Source: an uncultured Acidovorax sp.
Lineage (GTDB): Bacteria; Pseudomonadota; Gammaproteobacteria; Burkholderiales; Burkholderiaceae_C
NCBI GenBank assembly: GCA_913774625.1
Contig: CAJYHL010000043.1
Location: 30,317-94,316, forward strand
Direction: 5' to 3'
DNA length: 64,000 bases
The notes under the pieces are model-generated. The model had not been told where the DNA came from. It made no database searches and saw nothing but the letters and a program-made list of their open reading frames with translations. Of the stretch, positions 55,939-64,000 are shown piece after piece. The position numbers were made by a program, and so were the translations under genes. Each line of letters opens with the position of its first letter. Within the stretch, counting starts at the first letter, position 1.

Positions 55939-56940
55939 TTAGGAGGTTGAAGAGCAGACAAATGCGTCGGAGAAGAACTGGCGCTCGGGCAGCCCTGCCG
56001 CCACGAGAGCTGTCCTGGCGCTGTGGATCATGGCGTCGGAGCCACAGGCGTATACAGTGACCTGATCGAGCGCGGGACGCTGGGCCAGATAGATGTTCTG
56101 TACATAACCAACGGCACCAGTCCATTCGGGCAATCCCCTCGAGAGCACGGGCGTATAGGTCAGCGGCAACCGGGGGGCTGCGATCTCGCAATAGATGTCT
56201 TGCATGCGGCGGCCACCCCACAGAACATGCACTGAGCGGGGCAACTGCTCTGCCGGCAACTCACCCATGCTCTCCAGCATGGCCTTGACGGGGGCGATGC
56301 CTGTGCCTGTGGCCAGGAAGACCAGATCACGTCCTGCAGTCTTGCGCAAGAAGAATGTACCCAGCGGCCCGTGCAAACGCAGCAGGTCGTTGGATTTTGC
56401 CTGCTCGAACCAGTAGCGGCTCATGACTCCCCCATCGACAGCGCGCACATGTATTTCTAGCTTATGCGTGCCCAGATCGGCATGGGCCAATGAATAACTT
56501 CGGCGCACTCCGCCCGGGCCGATGACATCTACGTACTGTCCGGCCAGAAACTTGAAATCAGCGGTCGGCGGCAGGCGCAAATTGATCTGGACCACATCTT
56601 CAGCAAGGCGTTCGATGATGTCGATACGGCAGGGCACGGTTTTTTCAGCAGGGAGCTGTATGCCTTCTAGGTCTTCCACCTCGAGCTCTATGTCGGTGCT
56701 GGGCGTGCGTACGCAACTAAGAATCCAGCCTGCGACCTTTTCTTCCTCACTAAGACCGAGTTCTTCGTGCAGCGCCTGGGTCTCGCCTGATAGAAGGCGA
56801 CACTTGCAGGTGCTGCAGCGGCCATTCTTGCAGCTGTAAGGGAGATTAAGGCCTGCTTTTGCGGCGGCATCAACTAATGTGGAGCCGCTCTCGGTTGTAA
56901 ATGTTTTTCCGCTCAGAAGGCGAACTTTGAAGCTCGTCAT
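55939..56940 (-). CDS. ddhD: CDP-6-deoxy-delta-3,4-glucoseen reductase (E3)
   Basis: A 333-residue iron-sulfur flavoprotein. The N-terminal plant-type [2Fe-2S] domain has Cys37-x4-Cys42-x2-Cys45 and Cys76. The FAD domain has RRSYSLAHA, and the NAD(P)H domain [12 protein letters not shown] and YACGSDAMI. It passes electrons from NAD(P)H to the ddhC product. It is the first gene of the CDP-sugar block (ddhD-ddhA-ddhB-ddhC, the same order as in Yersinia O-antigen loci). A 107-base gap separates it from the sugar transferase gene. Confidence 0.94.
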   Translation of the reverse strand: MTSFKVRLLSGKTFTTESGSTLVDAAAKAGLNLPYSCKNGRCSTCKCRLLSGETQALHEELGLSEEEKVAGWILSCVRTPSTDIELEVEDLEGIQLPAEKTVPCRIDIIERLAEDVVQINLRLPPTADFKFLAGQYVDVIGPGGVRRSYSLAHADLGTHKLEIHVRAVDGGVMSRYWFEQAKSNDLLRLHGPLGTFFLRKTAGRDLVFLATGTGIAPVKAMLESMGELPAEQLPRSVHVLWGGRRMQDIYCEIAAPRLPLTYTPVLSRGLPEWTGAVGYVQNIYLAQRPALDQVTVYACGSDAMIHSARTALVAAGLPERQFFSDAFVCSSTS

Positions 56941-57047
56941 TTTTATAGTTCTTAATTATGGATGCGCGACTGCTGGAGTTTTTGAGTAGCATGGCCCTTG
57001 GGGGATATCCCAGAGACATGCCATTTCGCAGCTGAACGGCGGGATAA

Positions 57048-57737
57048 TCAGTAGGATCCTTTGTGGCTGATGAAAACTTTGACGGTTTTAAGCAGCAAGA
57101 TTATGTCGCCCGCCAGACTCCGGTTCTGAACGTACTCCGTGTCTAATGCTACGCGCTCGGCATAGGTTAGGTCGGAGCGACCACCCACTTGCCATGGCCC
57201 AGTAATTCCAGGGCGAACGCTGCAGTAAAGCGGGGCATATAAGCCGTAGTATCGTTCCAGTTCTTTGCGCACCACTGGGCGAGGGCCCACTAGGCTCATA
57301 TCTCCCAGTAGTACATTCCAGAACTGTGGTAGCTCATCCAGGCTGGTTTTGCGGATGAAGCGGCCAAAAGGGGTGATACGTGGATCGTTTTTTAGCTTGA
57401 AGGTAGCTTCCCACTCTGCTTTGGCTGCTGCATCTGTCTCCAAAATGTGATTCAAAACCTCATCGGAATTGGTGACCATGGAGCGGAATTTTAGGCAGCT
57501 GAATTCTCTGCCGCCTCGACCTACGCGTGTATGTTTGTAGATTGCGGGGCTTCCGGTGGTAATAATCACCGTGATCCAGATGATGATGAATAGCCAGCCT
57601 AGCAAGAGGAAGAAAATGAACGCGCCAGTGATATCCAGGGCCCGTTTGGTAAATCGGGGCCATGTTGCTTGCGTGGGCACATTCACGGGGGTGGAAAGCC
57701 CGTCGCTGGCATTTATATCGGTTTTTAGGGTTTTCAT
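57048..57737 (-). CDS. Initiating sugar-phosphate transferase (WbaP/ExoY family)
   Basis: A 229-residue bacterial sugar transferase consisting of the catalytic part only, like ExoY: one hydrophobic segment ([21 protein letters not shown]) near residue 40, then [34 protein letters not shown] and [15 protein letters not shown]. It transfers a sugar phosphate, usually glucose- or galactose-1-phosphate, to undecaprenyl phosphate and starts the repeat unit. The N-terminal multi-TM domain of full WbaP is absent. Confidence 0.92.
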   Translation of the reverse strand: MKTLKTDINASDGLSTPVNVPTQATWPRFTKRALDITGAFIFFLLLGWLFIIIWITVIITTGSPAIYKHTRVGRGGREFSCLKFRSMVTNSDEVLNHILETDAAAKAEWEATFKLKNDPRITPFGRFIRKTSLDELPQFWNVLLGDMSLVGPRPVVRKELERYYGLYAPLYCSVRPGITGPWQVGGRSDLTYAERVALDTEYVQNRSLAGDIILLLKTVKVFISHKGSY

Positions 57738-57870
57738 GCTGAAGCACGGAATTGTTCAGGAAATTGATGTGGCAAGGCGCGGCTGCTGCTTTTGTCTAGC
57801 TTCTATGAATTCTGATTTGAATATCTGCTATTTTGATCAGATTTGCCGCCTTCCATTGTTTTTGTGGTTG

Positions 57871-59061
57871 CTATATGAAGAAGGCCTTGCGGGTGCCATT
57901 GCGCAGGCGATCGATTTTTGCGGACTTCTCGGGATCTTGCTTCGCTGAATTTATGTTGTTGCGTACGAATGCAAAGAGCAAAATTAACAAGAATCCAACG
58001 AGGGTACTTCCGATTGCTATGATTGAGCGCTTGGGCTTTGATTTTCTTTCCGGAATCTGCGCGGCATCGACTATTTGAATGATGGCGCCTTCGCGGCTTT
58101 CGTCGACTTTTGCCAGTTCGAATTGGCGGGTGAAGAGGTCGAGAAGGGTTTCCTGGTATTTGTACTCTCGGTACTTGTTGATGTAATCGTCGCTGCCTGT
58201 GGGACTGCTGCCGCTTGTTTGCGCTTTTTCTGCTTTGTTGAGTTGGGCGCGTAGTGCTGCGAGCTCGCTCAACGCTTGCCGAACCTCCGGAGCATTTTCT
58301 GTGAGATAGCTTCGCATGGAGGCGATCTTGACTTCTTGGGCTGTGGCCTGTGCTCTGAGGCGTGCAGGCCCTTCCAGAGCGATGGCTGGATTGGCGTTCA
58401 AGGCGGCAATGCTGACGCCACTGGATGTGAGTGCTTTTTCGGCGGCGTTGAGCTTTGTTTTTGTTTCCGCAAGCTGCTTCTCGAAAAAGAGTCGGCGCTG
58501 CTGCGCCTCGGTGACTGCCAGTCTATTGAGCAGGTTGCTCAATTCTTCCATGTACCCGTTGGCCATGTCGGCGGCCATTTTGGGGTCCTTGTCGTCTACC
58601 TGAAGGGTGATGATATTTTCCTTGCCCGAACTTACGGTTGTGTTCTTTTCCAGTACCTTTCGCGTGGAGTCGAGGTATTTTTGCTCGTATCGTTGTTTGA
58701 GGTCGAAGCGTTGAATGAGTGCATCCTGCACTGAGCGGGTTTTTAAGAAGGCAATGTATTGATCGCTAGGATTCTTGATGCCCGCCGCAGCTCCTACCAG
58801 ACCTCCAGCCCCCAATGCGCCCAATGATTGCAGCATGCTCGCTGCAGTACTTTGCTGCTGCGGTGGAAGAAACTTTGTGCTTGCAGTGAATGTGGGAGAT
58901 ACGAGGAAAGATATGCCTAAGGCCAGCAATCCTATTAGGAGCGAACCGAAGACTAGCAGGCGCAGGTTGTCCACGATGACCTGAAGAATATCCAGCAGGC
59001 TGAATTCGTCATCGACAGGCGTTGCCGTGGATAAGGGATGCTGATTTTCAAGTGTGCTCAT
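57871..59061 (-). CDS. Wzz-type polysaccharide chain-length / co-polymerase protein
   Basis: A 396-residue inner-membrane protein. TM1 (LLVFGSLLIGLLALGISFLV) is near residue 35 and TM2 (IIAIGSTLVGFLLILLFAFV) near 355. A large periplasmic coiled-coil region between contains the GNVR-like segment ESREGAIIQIVDAAQIPERKSKPKR before TM2. Residues 63-95 are Gln/Ala/Gly-rich. The C-terminal cytoplasmic part is only ~25 residues, with no Walker motifs, so it lacks the tyrosine kinase of Wzc. It works with Wzy and the Wza-like channel encoded next to it. Confidence 0.9.
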   Translation of the reverse strand: MSTLENQHPLSTATPVDDEFSLLDILQVIVDNLRLLVFGSLLIGLLALGISFLVSPTFTASTKFLPPQQQSTAASMLQSLGALGAGGLVGAAAGIKNPSDQYIAFLKTRSVQDALIQRFDLKQRYEQKYLDSTRKVLEKNTTVSSGKENIITLQVDDKDPKMAADMANGYMEELSNLLNRLAVTEAQQRRLFFEKQLAETKTKLNAAEKALTSSGVSIAALNANPAIALEGPARLRAQATAQEVKIASMRSYLTENAPEVRQALSELAALRAQLNKAEKAQTSGSSPTGSDDYINKYREYKYQETLLDLFTRQFELAKVDESREGAIIQIVDAAQIPERKSKPKRSIIAIGSTLVGFLLILLFAFVRNNINSAKQDPEKSAKIDRLRNGTRKAFFI

Positions 59062-59127
59062 TCGGGATGCTTTATTGCATTTGCTCTGTATGCATGAGAT
59101 TGGCCGGCCACTTTGAGGGCTATGGCT

Positions 59128-61650
59128 TTAAAGATTCTTTATGACCTTGATGGCTGCCACACCCAAGCCAAACTGCGAAAGAATCTGCGTCCAGTCCTTG
59201 AGCTGCCGGGCAAAGAAGTTGCGCGTGGTCTCACGGTCCAGTTTCTCCGGTACGACCAAGGCATCGCCGGGCATCAGCTTCAGGCTGTCAAATCCGCCCC
59301 AGCCAAGAAGGCCGCCGGAGTTGTTCTTGCTCACGATGCTGCCGTCGGCACGCAGCACGAACATCTGGTCGGGATCGGCTTCTTCACGCAGTCCGGCCAC
59401 CTTCACAATATCGCTGACCGTACGGCCCGGGCGATAGATGAAGACGTTCTCGTTGTTGACTGCGCCGGTTGCCGTCACGAATCCAGGGGTGGCCGGCACG
59501 ACGATGCGGTCACCGTCTTCCAGCGGAAGTTCGGGCAGGCTGGCCAGCGTGGCGTCGTCGGGATTGAGTTCCAGCGAGATGCGGCCGTTGCTTTGCAGTT
59601 TGCGCAGAGCAGCCAACTGGTTTTGCGCCAGCTGCTGCTGCTGCTGCATCAGAGCTGCCTGCGACGCGGTGTCACCGGAATTGCGGTTGGCAAGCAGGAA
59701 GAGGATCTGGCTCTGCTGCTGGCTTTCCAGCCGGCGGATCAGCAGGTCGAGATTTTCCTGCTGCTTCTTGCGTACGGAGTCGCGGTCTATGGACAAGCCA
59801 TAGACGTAGGCCTGGGGCGTCAGGCCACCTACACGGCGCAGCAGGTCGCTCAAGGTTTCTCCTGGCTGCACTTCATACAGTCCGGGTGCTGCGACTTCAC
59901 CCTCCAAGCGTACCAGTCGGGTTTGCCGTTCGACGGGCAGCCTGAGATCCTTCTGGCTCAGGATGGAAACCACGTCGCCTGGCTGCAGCAGCAGGTTCTG
60001 CGATTCATCCTTTTGAATGACGGCGCGGCCCAGATTGAACGGGATTAAGGTCGGGCGCAGATTGGTCTTGTCCAGGCGCTCGATGACGGCATAGTCCCAG
60101 TTGATCTGGTCCACCATATTCTTGAAGCGATTGCCAAGATTCTTGCCGGCAGAATCTTTCTGGGAAACGGGTGAATCCGCTGCGAGGTTCTGCACCAGCA
60201 GGTTCTTGCGCAGGTAGTAGTCTGATGTGATCAGCGCATCCTGTTCGGGAATCAGGTCACGGATGCGCATGCCGTCGAACCAGCGGTAGCGCAGCGGTGC
60301 GGCCACGTTGCCCTGCAGGGTGACCGCATTGGCAAAAGCCGGGCTGATGCTCAGCAGGGTGACGATGTCGCCGTTGCGCAGCGGCTGTTTCAAGCCATCG
60401 GCGTCCAGCGACAGATCCTGGACCTGGCGGGGCGGGGTCATCGACGGGATCACGCGCTCGATCAGGGCCTTGCGCGGCGTTGCCAGCACGGGAAGGCCGC
60501 CGTTGAGCGAAAGGATGTCGCCCACCGTACTGGGACTGCCGTCGGCCTGGGGCTTCAGTTCGTAGATGGCCGGCGTGTCGAGCGCGCCGTTGAAGGCCAC
60601 CCGGGGGCCGGCTGGCGGGATGACGATAACGTCGCCCGGCTGCAGAGCCACGTCGTTGCTCTTGTCGCCCCGGCCGATGAAGTCGTAGAGATCCAGGGTG
60701 GTGACCAGCTTGCCGTTGCGCTTGAGCTGGATGTTGCGCATGCTGCCCTGATTGCTCGGGCCGCCGCTGGCGAAGAGGGCGTTGACCAGGGTGTCCAGGC
60801 TGGAAAGGGTGTAGGTGCCCGGTTGGCGCGCCAAGCCCACGACATAGACCTGGATGCTGCGCAACTGACCCACGGTGGCGCTCACTTCGAAGTCGCGGAA
60901 TGTGCGGCCGATGCTGCTGCGCAGGGTGTTGCCGATGTCGGAGACCTTAACTCCAGCCACGTTCACCGGCCCGATGCGGGGAATGCTGATCTGTCCGTTG
61001 CGGTCCACGCGCAGGTTACCCTGGTAGTTCACGCTTCCCCAGACTTGGACATTGAGTTCATCGCCGGGACCGATGAGGTGGTCCACTGGGGCGGGGGAGG
61101 CGGCGTCCGCGCGGTAGGCATCGGGCTGGGAAAACAGATCTTGCCCGTAGATGGGCAGCATCAGGCCGGTGGCCTGCTGGACGAAAGTCTGGAACTGCAA
61201 TGGCGCTTCCGGCGCGCGTTCGACTTGGCGTCCGCTCGGGCCGCCGACGTTTCCTGCTTGTGGGCCCGTGCTGCGACTCTCGCTGCCCGAGGTGCCTTGC
61301 TGGGAAGCGGCAGTGGTGTCTCCGTTCAGGTTCATTGGTCCCGAGGGCGCGCCATTCTGCATTTGCATGGGAGCGCCGCTACGGCCTGCGCCCAGTCCTT
61401 GCATTCCCTGGGGGCCCGCGCCGGAGGTCTGACTGTTTCCGGCGCCCATGCCTGAACTGTTGCCTGCAGGGCTGCCGCCGAAACCGGAGCCGCTGCTTCC
61501 CATGCCGGAACCGCCGGGCGCGCCCAGGGTGGCGGGGCCGGCGGCGCCCAGGCCCTGGGCATGAATACCGAAGGCCGCGGTGCCCAGCAGCAGGGCTGCA
61601 GCCGTCAGGCGGAAATATGGCGCTTTCGTGCGCGCAGAAAGGATATTCAT
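59128..61650 (-). CDS. Polysaccharide export outer-membrane protein, Wza/SLBB family, no lipobox
   Basis: An 840-residue exported protein, much longer than E. coli Wza (~380). A Sec signal peptide (LTAAALLLGTAAFGIHA/QG, cleavage near 32) has no Cys, so it is not a lipoprotein. Residues ~33-150 are Gly/Ser/Met-rich low complexity. The Poly_export domain follows (LIGPGDELNVQVWGSVNYQG, DRNGQISIPRIGPV), then several SLBB repeats (YVVGLARQPGTYTLSSLDTL, VTLQGNVAAPLRYRW, VRLEGEVAAPGLYEVQPGE, GAVNNENVFIYRPGRTV). It is the first gene of the locus and should form the export channel. ATG 61650 has AAAGGA nearby; the longer open frame to 61878 lacks a signal peptide at its start. Confidence 0.9.
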   Translation of the reverse strand: MNILSARTKAPYFRLTAAALLLGTAAFGIHAQGLGAAGPATLGAPGGSGMGSSGSGFGGSPAGNSSGMGAGNSQTSGAGPQGMQGLGAGRSGAPMQMQNGAPSGPMNLNGDTTAASQQGTSGSESRSTGPQAGNVGGPSGRQVERAPEAPLQFQTFVQQATGLMLPIYGQDLFSQPDAYRADAASPAPVDHLIGPGDELNVQVWGSVNYQGNLRVDRNGQISIPRIGPVNVAGVKVSDIGNTLRSSIGRTFRDFEVSATVGQLRSIQVYVVGLARQPGTYTLSSLDTLVNALFASGGPSNQGSMRNIQLKRNGKLVTTLDLYDFIGRGDKSNDVALQPGDVIVIPPAGPRVAFNGALDTPAIYELKPQADGSPSTVGDILSLNGGLPVLATPRKALIERVIPSMTPPRQVQDLSLDADGLKQPLRNGDIVTLLSISPAFANAVTLQGNVAAPLRYRWFDGMRIRDLIPEQDALITSDYYLRKNLLVQNLAADSPVSQKDSAGKNLGNRFKNMVDQINWDYAVIERLDKTNLRPTLIPFNLGRAVIQKDESQNLLLQPGDVVSILSQKDLRLPVERQTRLVRLEGEVAAPGLYEVQPGETLSDLLRRVGGLTPQAYVYGLSIDRDSVRKKQQENLDLLIRRLESQQQSQILFLLANRNSGDTASQAALMQQQQQLAQNQLAALRKLQSNGRISLELNPDDATLASLPELPLEDGDRIVVPATPGFVTATGAVNNENVFIYRPGRTVSDIVKVAGLREEADPDQMFVLRADGSIVSKNNSGGLLGWGGFDSLKLMPGDALVVPEKLDRETTRNFFARQLKDWTQILSQFGLGVAAIKVIKNL

Positions 61651-61967
61651 GAAAATGCGAAAGCTGGAAGTAATCGGAAAGTCGGATGCATTACAAGAAA
61701 GCAAGTCGGCAGGATATTCCTGGACTGTTTTGTCATGCAGACGAAAAGAGGGGCGATGGGAACTCATGCGATTCAGTAACGGTGCTACCGGCAGTCCTAC
61801 GTGTGAGCTCGTAACGAGGCGCCCATCGTGCCTAGAACGGAACGAGGGAGGCGGGCGGTTCTTCGGATGGGCGATCATATGTCAGTGCTTACCCTCTGCT
61901 GAGGGGCTATGGCAGTATTGCTACAGCCACTTTTTGTTTCCAAAAGATACCAATTTGCGACGGATTT
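61651..61967. other. Divergent control region of the polysaccharide locus and esterase gene
   Basis: A 317-base region before the ~24-kb minus-strand locus. On the minus strand a -10-like TATGAT lies near 61875, but I find no good -35 at 17 bases. CCCTC/GAGGG around 61902-61915 forms a small hairpin. No JUMPstart-type element was recognised. The minus-strand open frame through here continues the export gene but has no matching signal peptide. Confidence 0.5.
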
Positions 61968-63005
61968 ATGAAACTTTCTGCATCGGTTCGCCTAACGCAA
62001 CAAATGGACCATGTGCTTGTTCGCATGGCCCGCGCCGGGCGACCGCCGCTGCATAGCTTGGGGCCGGTGCGAGCCCGGGCGGCCTACGAGTTGGGGGCCG
62101 GGGTGCTGGAAGTCCCCAAGGCGGAACTGGCGCGCGTGGAGGATCTGTGCATTCCCGCGCGCGATGGCGCCTTGTTGCCCGCGCGGCTCTATGCCGCTCA
62201 GGCTCGCAAAGCGGTGGCAGGGCCCGGCCTGCCGCTCTTGCTGTACCTGCATGGGGGCGGCTTCACCGTGGGCAGCGTGCAGACGCATGATGTGCTGTGC
62301 CGTGAGCTGTCCCGGCTGTCGGGCTGCATGGTGGTGTCGCTCGACTACCGGCTGGCGCCCGAGCACCGCTTTCCCACGGCGTCTCATGACGCCTGGGATG
62401 CCCTGGTCTGGCTGTCGCAGCATGCAGAAGAGCTTGGCGCGGCCGGTGCCCGGCTGGCCGTGGGCGGGGACAGCGCAGGCGGCACGCTGGCGGCGGTGAA
62501 TGCCATCCTGGCCCGCGATGCCGGCCTGCCGCTGGCATTGCAGCTGCTGATCTATCCCGGCTGCACGGCTCATCAGGACACCGAATCGCATCGGCGCTTC
62601 GGCCACGGCCTGGTACTGGAGAGCGAAGCGATCGACTGGTTCTTCGGCAACTATGTCCCCAGCCCGGCCGAGCGCGAGGACTGGCGCTTCGCGCCGCTGC
62701 TGGCGCCCGACGTCGATGGCGTGGCTCCGGCCTGGGTCGGCTTGGCGGAGTGCGATCCGCTGGTGGACGAAGGCGTGCTGTATGCCGACAAGCTGCGGGC
62801 TGCCGGCGTGCCAGTGGACCTGGAGATCTACCGGGGCGTGACGCATGAATTCATCAAGATGGGCCGCGCCATTCCCGAGGCGCGGCAGGCCCATGCGGAT
62901 GCGGCCCGGGCGTTGCGCGAGGCCTTCGGCCTGCCTGATCCGGCTTTGGAGTCCGATCCTGCCGAAGCGCAGCAGGGCGCCGGTGCGAAGGCGGCAGCGG
63001 CATGA
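61968..63005 (+). CDS. Alpha/beta-hydrolase, HSL-type esterase
   Basis: A 345-residue hydrolase of the hormone-sensitive lipase family (family IV). It has the oxyanion motif YLHGGGFTVGS, the nucleophile elbow VGGDSAGGTLAA, Asp in AECDPLVDEG and His in GVTHEFIKMG, forming a complete triad. It probably hydrolyses short acyl esters in the cytoplasm; no signal peptide is present. It overlaps the next gene by four bases (ATGA), so the two are co-translated. The Ala/Gln-rich tail from about residue 325 is probably disordered. Confidence 0.9.
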   Translation: MKLSASVRLTQQMDHVLVRMARAGRPPLHSLGPVRARAAYELGAGVLEVPKAELARVEDLCIPARDGALLPARLYAAQARKAVAGPGLPLLLYLHGGGFTVGSVQTHDVLCRELSRLSGCMVVSLDYRLAPEHRFPTASHDAWDALVWLSQHAEELGAAGARLAVGGDSAGGTLAAVNAILARDAGLPLALQLLIYPGCTAHQDTESHRRFGHGLVLESEAIDWFFGNYVPSPAEREDWRFAPLLAPDVDGVAPAWVGLAECDPLVDEGVLYADKLRAAGVPVDLEIYRGVTHEFIKMGRAIPEARQAHADAARALREAFGLPDPALESDPAEAQQGAGAKAAAA

Positions 63006-63913
63006 GCGGAGCCGGACCTTCTTCCCTCGCGGCGCCTTCGCAGCCGCTGAAGCGCTCCGATTTCCGCTGCGTGCATCGTCTGCGCGTGCGCTGGGCCGAG
63101 GTGGACATGCAGAAGATCGTCTTCAACGCCCACTATCTGATGTATGTCGATACGGCCATGTCGGACTACTGGCGCGCGCTGGCCTTGCCCTACGAGGCGG
63201 CCATGCCCCTGCTGGGCGGTGAGCTTTATGTGAAGAAGGCGGCGCTGCAGTACCATGCCTCGGCGCGTCTGGACGACGTGCTGGAGGTGGGCCTGCGCTG
63301 CGCGGGCGTGGGCCGCTCGTCCGTGCGCTTCGTGGCCGGCATCTTTTCCAGCGCGGGGCAGTTGCTGGTCGATGGCGAAATGTTCTATGTCTTCGCCGAC
63401 CCCGCGACGCAGCGGCCGACGCCGGTGCCCACCGTGCTGCGCGACTTGTTCCACGCCTTCGAGGCCGGCGATGCGGTCGTGGATCTGCAGCTGGGTTCCT
63501 GGGCCGCCCTGGGCGATGTGGCCGGGCCCTTGCGGCAGGCCGTTTTCGTGCGGGAGCAGGGCGTGCCCGCCGAAGTGGAGTCCGATGCCCACGATGCCGC
63601 GGCCCTCCACGCCGTGCTGCGCAACCGGCTGGGCACGGCCGTGGCGACCGGGCGGCTATTGCAGTCCGCTCCCGGCCTGGGCCGCATCGGCCGCGTGGCG
63701 GTGGACCGGGCGCTGCGTGGGCAGCGCTGGGGTGCCGCGTTGCTGGAGGCGCTGATCGAGGCCTCGCGGGCCCGGGGCGATGCACGCGTCGAACTGCATG
63801 CCCAGTGCAGCGCCGAGTCCTTCTACCGCCGGGCGGGATTCGTGCCGGTCGGGCCGCCGTTCGAAGAGGCCGGCCTGCTCCATGTCACCATGGAGCGGCA
63901 GCTGAAGGCTTAG
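63002..63913 (+). CDS. Fusion of a 4HBT-type acyl-CoA thioesterase and a GNAT acetyltransferase
   Basis: A 303-residue fusion. Residues ~20-150 are a hotdog thioesterase of the YbgC/FadM group (HRLRVRWAEVDMQKIVFNAH with the catalytic Asp, then LEVGLRCAGVGRSSVRF). Residues ~158-303 are a GNAT domain of ElaA-like type (PLRQAVFVREQGVPAEVE, RIGRVAVDRALRGQRWGAAL, with the acetyl-CoA loop R-x2-R-G-x-x-W-G-A, and AESFYRRAGFVPVG). Such fusions occur in Burkholderiales genomes. Joint action, such as thioester supply to the acetyltransferase, is possible but unproven. It overlaps the esterase gene. Confidence 0.88.
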   Translation: MSGAGPSSLAAPSQPLKRSDFRCVHRLRVRWAEVDMQKIVFNAHYLMYVDTAMSDYWRALALPYEAAMPLLGGELYVKKAALQYHASARLDDVLEVGLRCAGVGRSSVRFVAGIFSSAGQLLVDGEMFYVFADPATQRPTPVPTVLRDLFHAFEAGDAVVDLQLGSWAALGDVAGPLRQAVFVREQGVPAEVESDAHDAAALHAVLRNRLGTAVATGRLLQSAPGLGRIGRVAVDRALRGQRWGAALLEALIEASRARGDARVELHAQCSAESFYRRAGFVPVGPPFEEAGLLHVTMERQLKA

Positions 63914-63985
63914 AACGTGTGTACGATCTCCCAGGGGGCGCGCAGCTACGTCGGCGGGATGGGATGCAAGGCGCGGTGCGCAGTG

Positions 63986-64000
63986 GATAGCAATGCTATC
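63986..64000. repeat. Dispersed palindromic repeat, cut by the window end
   Basis: GATAGC AAT GCTATC, a perfect 6-bp palindrome at the last bases of the window, the same hairpin half as in the other copies. The rest of the element, if present, lies beyond the window. Confidence 0.55.

Noticed and set aside
61651..61878. N-terminal extension of the export protein to 61878
   Set aside because: The extension is basic and lacks a signal peptide at its start, while ATG 61650 begins a normal signal peptide.

Overview
The window looks like a chromosome segment of a betaproteobacterium, most likely a Comamonadaceae member of the Acidovorax type. The basis is high GC with strong third-position G/C bias in the metabolic genes, beta-oxidation and Liv-type transport operons typical of Burkholderiales, and copies of a short dispersed palindromic repeat (GCTAT...ATAGC...AGCGCTT) that I recognise from that family. 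The genus call is inference. I see no tRNA, rRNA or CRISPR array, and no dedicated DNA-binding regulator gene anywhere in the 64 kb.

Layout. (1) 1-6.2 kb, plus strand: end of an acyl-CoA ligase, then a five-gene branched-chain-amino-acid-type ABC transporter (binding protein, two permeases, two ATPases). The first ATPase gene has an apparent frameshift and the second has Arg in place of the Walker A Lys. (2) 6.2-11.5 kb: a lower-GC block with a decayed IS3-type transposase tail, then on the minus strand hldD-hldE and an unusual gene fusing a sugar epimerase/isomerase (AGE) domain to a GmhB-like phosphatase. Together these point to ADP-heptose supply for LPS core. About 0.9 kb without genes follows. 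(3) 11.5-21.9 kb, plus strand: a fatty-acid beta-oxidation set (FadB-type enzyme, thiolase, acyl-CoA dehydrogenase, SDRs, thioesterase, MDR reductase, GNAT, GST) behind a TetR-type palindrome. (4) 21.9-37.2 kb: assorted genes on both strands: DUF1566 protein, DUF1624 membrane protein, two MFS pumps, DUF72, a predicted eight-bladed propeller lipoprotein, Tex, HDOD, patatin-like lipase, Fe-alcohol dehydrogenase and an exported hydratase-family protein. (5) 37.3-61.7 kb, minus strand: one large surface-polysaccharide locus. (6) 62-64 kb, plus strand: an HSL-type esterase and a thioesterase-GNAT fusion.

The polysaccharide locus reads from 61.7 kb leftwards: Wza-like outer-membrane channel, Wzz-type chain-length protein, initiating sugar transferase, then ddhD-ddhA-ddhB-ddhC (CDP-4-keto-3,6-dideoxyhexose synthesis), an HpaI-type pyruvate aldolase, a ThDP-dependent acetolactate-synthase-like enzyme, an SDR, an acetaldehyde dehydrogenase/4-hydroxy-2-oxovalerate aldolase pair, a second SDR, a flippase, two GT2 enzymes, a Wzy-like polymerase, a GT9, a GT4 and manC, ending in a terminator. 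The most interesting proposal is that the aldolases, the aldehyde dehydrogenase, the ThDP enzyme and the SDRs form a route to a C4-branched higher sugar. Pyruvate plus an aldehyde would give a 4-hydroxy-2-oxo acid, which the ThDP enzyme would decarboxylate and join to the C4 ketone of CDP-4-keto-3,6-dideoxyhexose, followed by reduction. This extends the known yersiniose logic and could give longer branches of the caryophyllose kind. It is inference from gene content and conserved residues.
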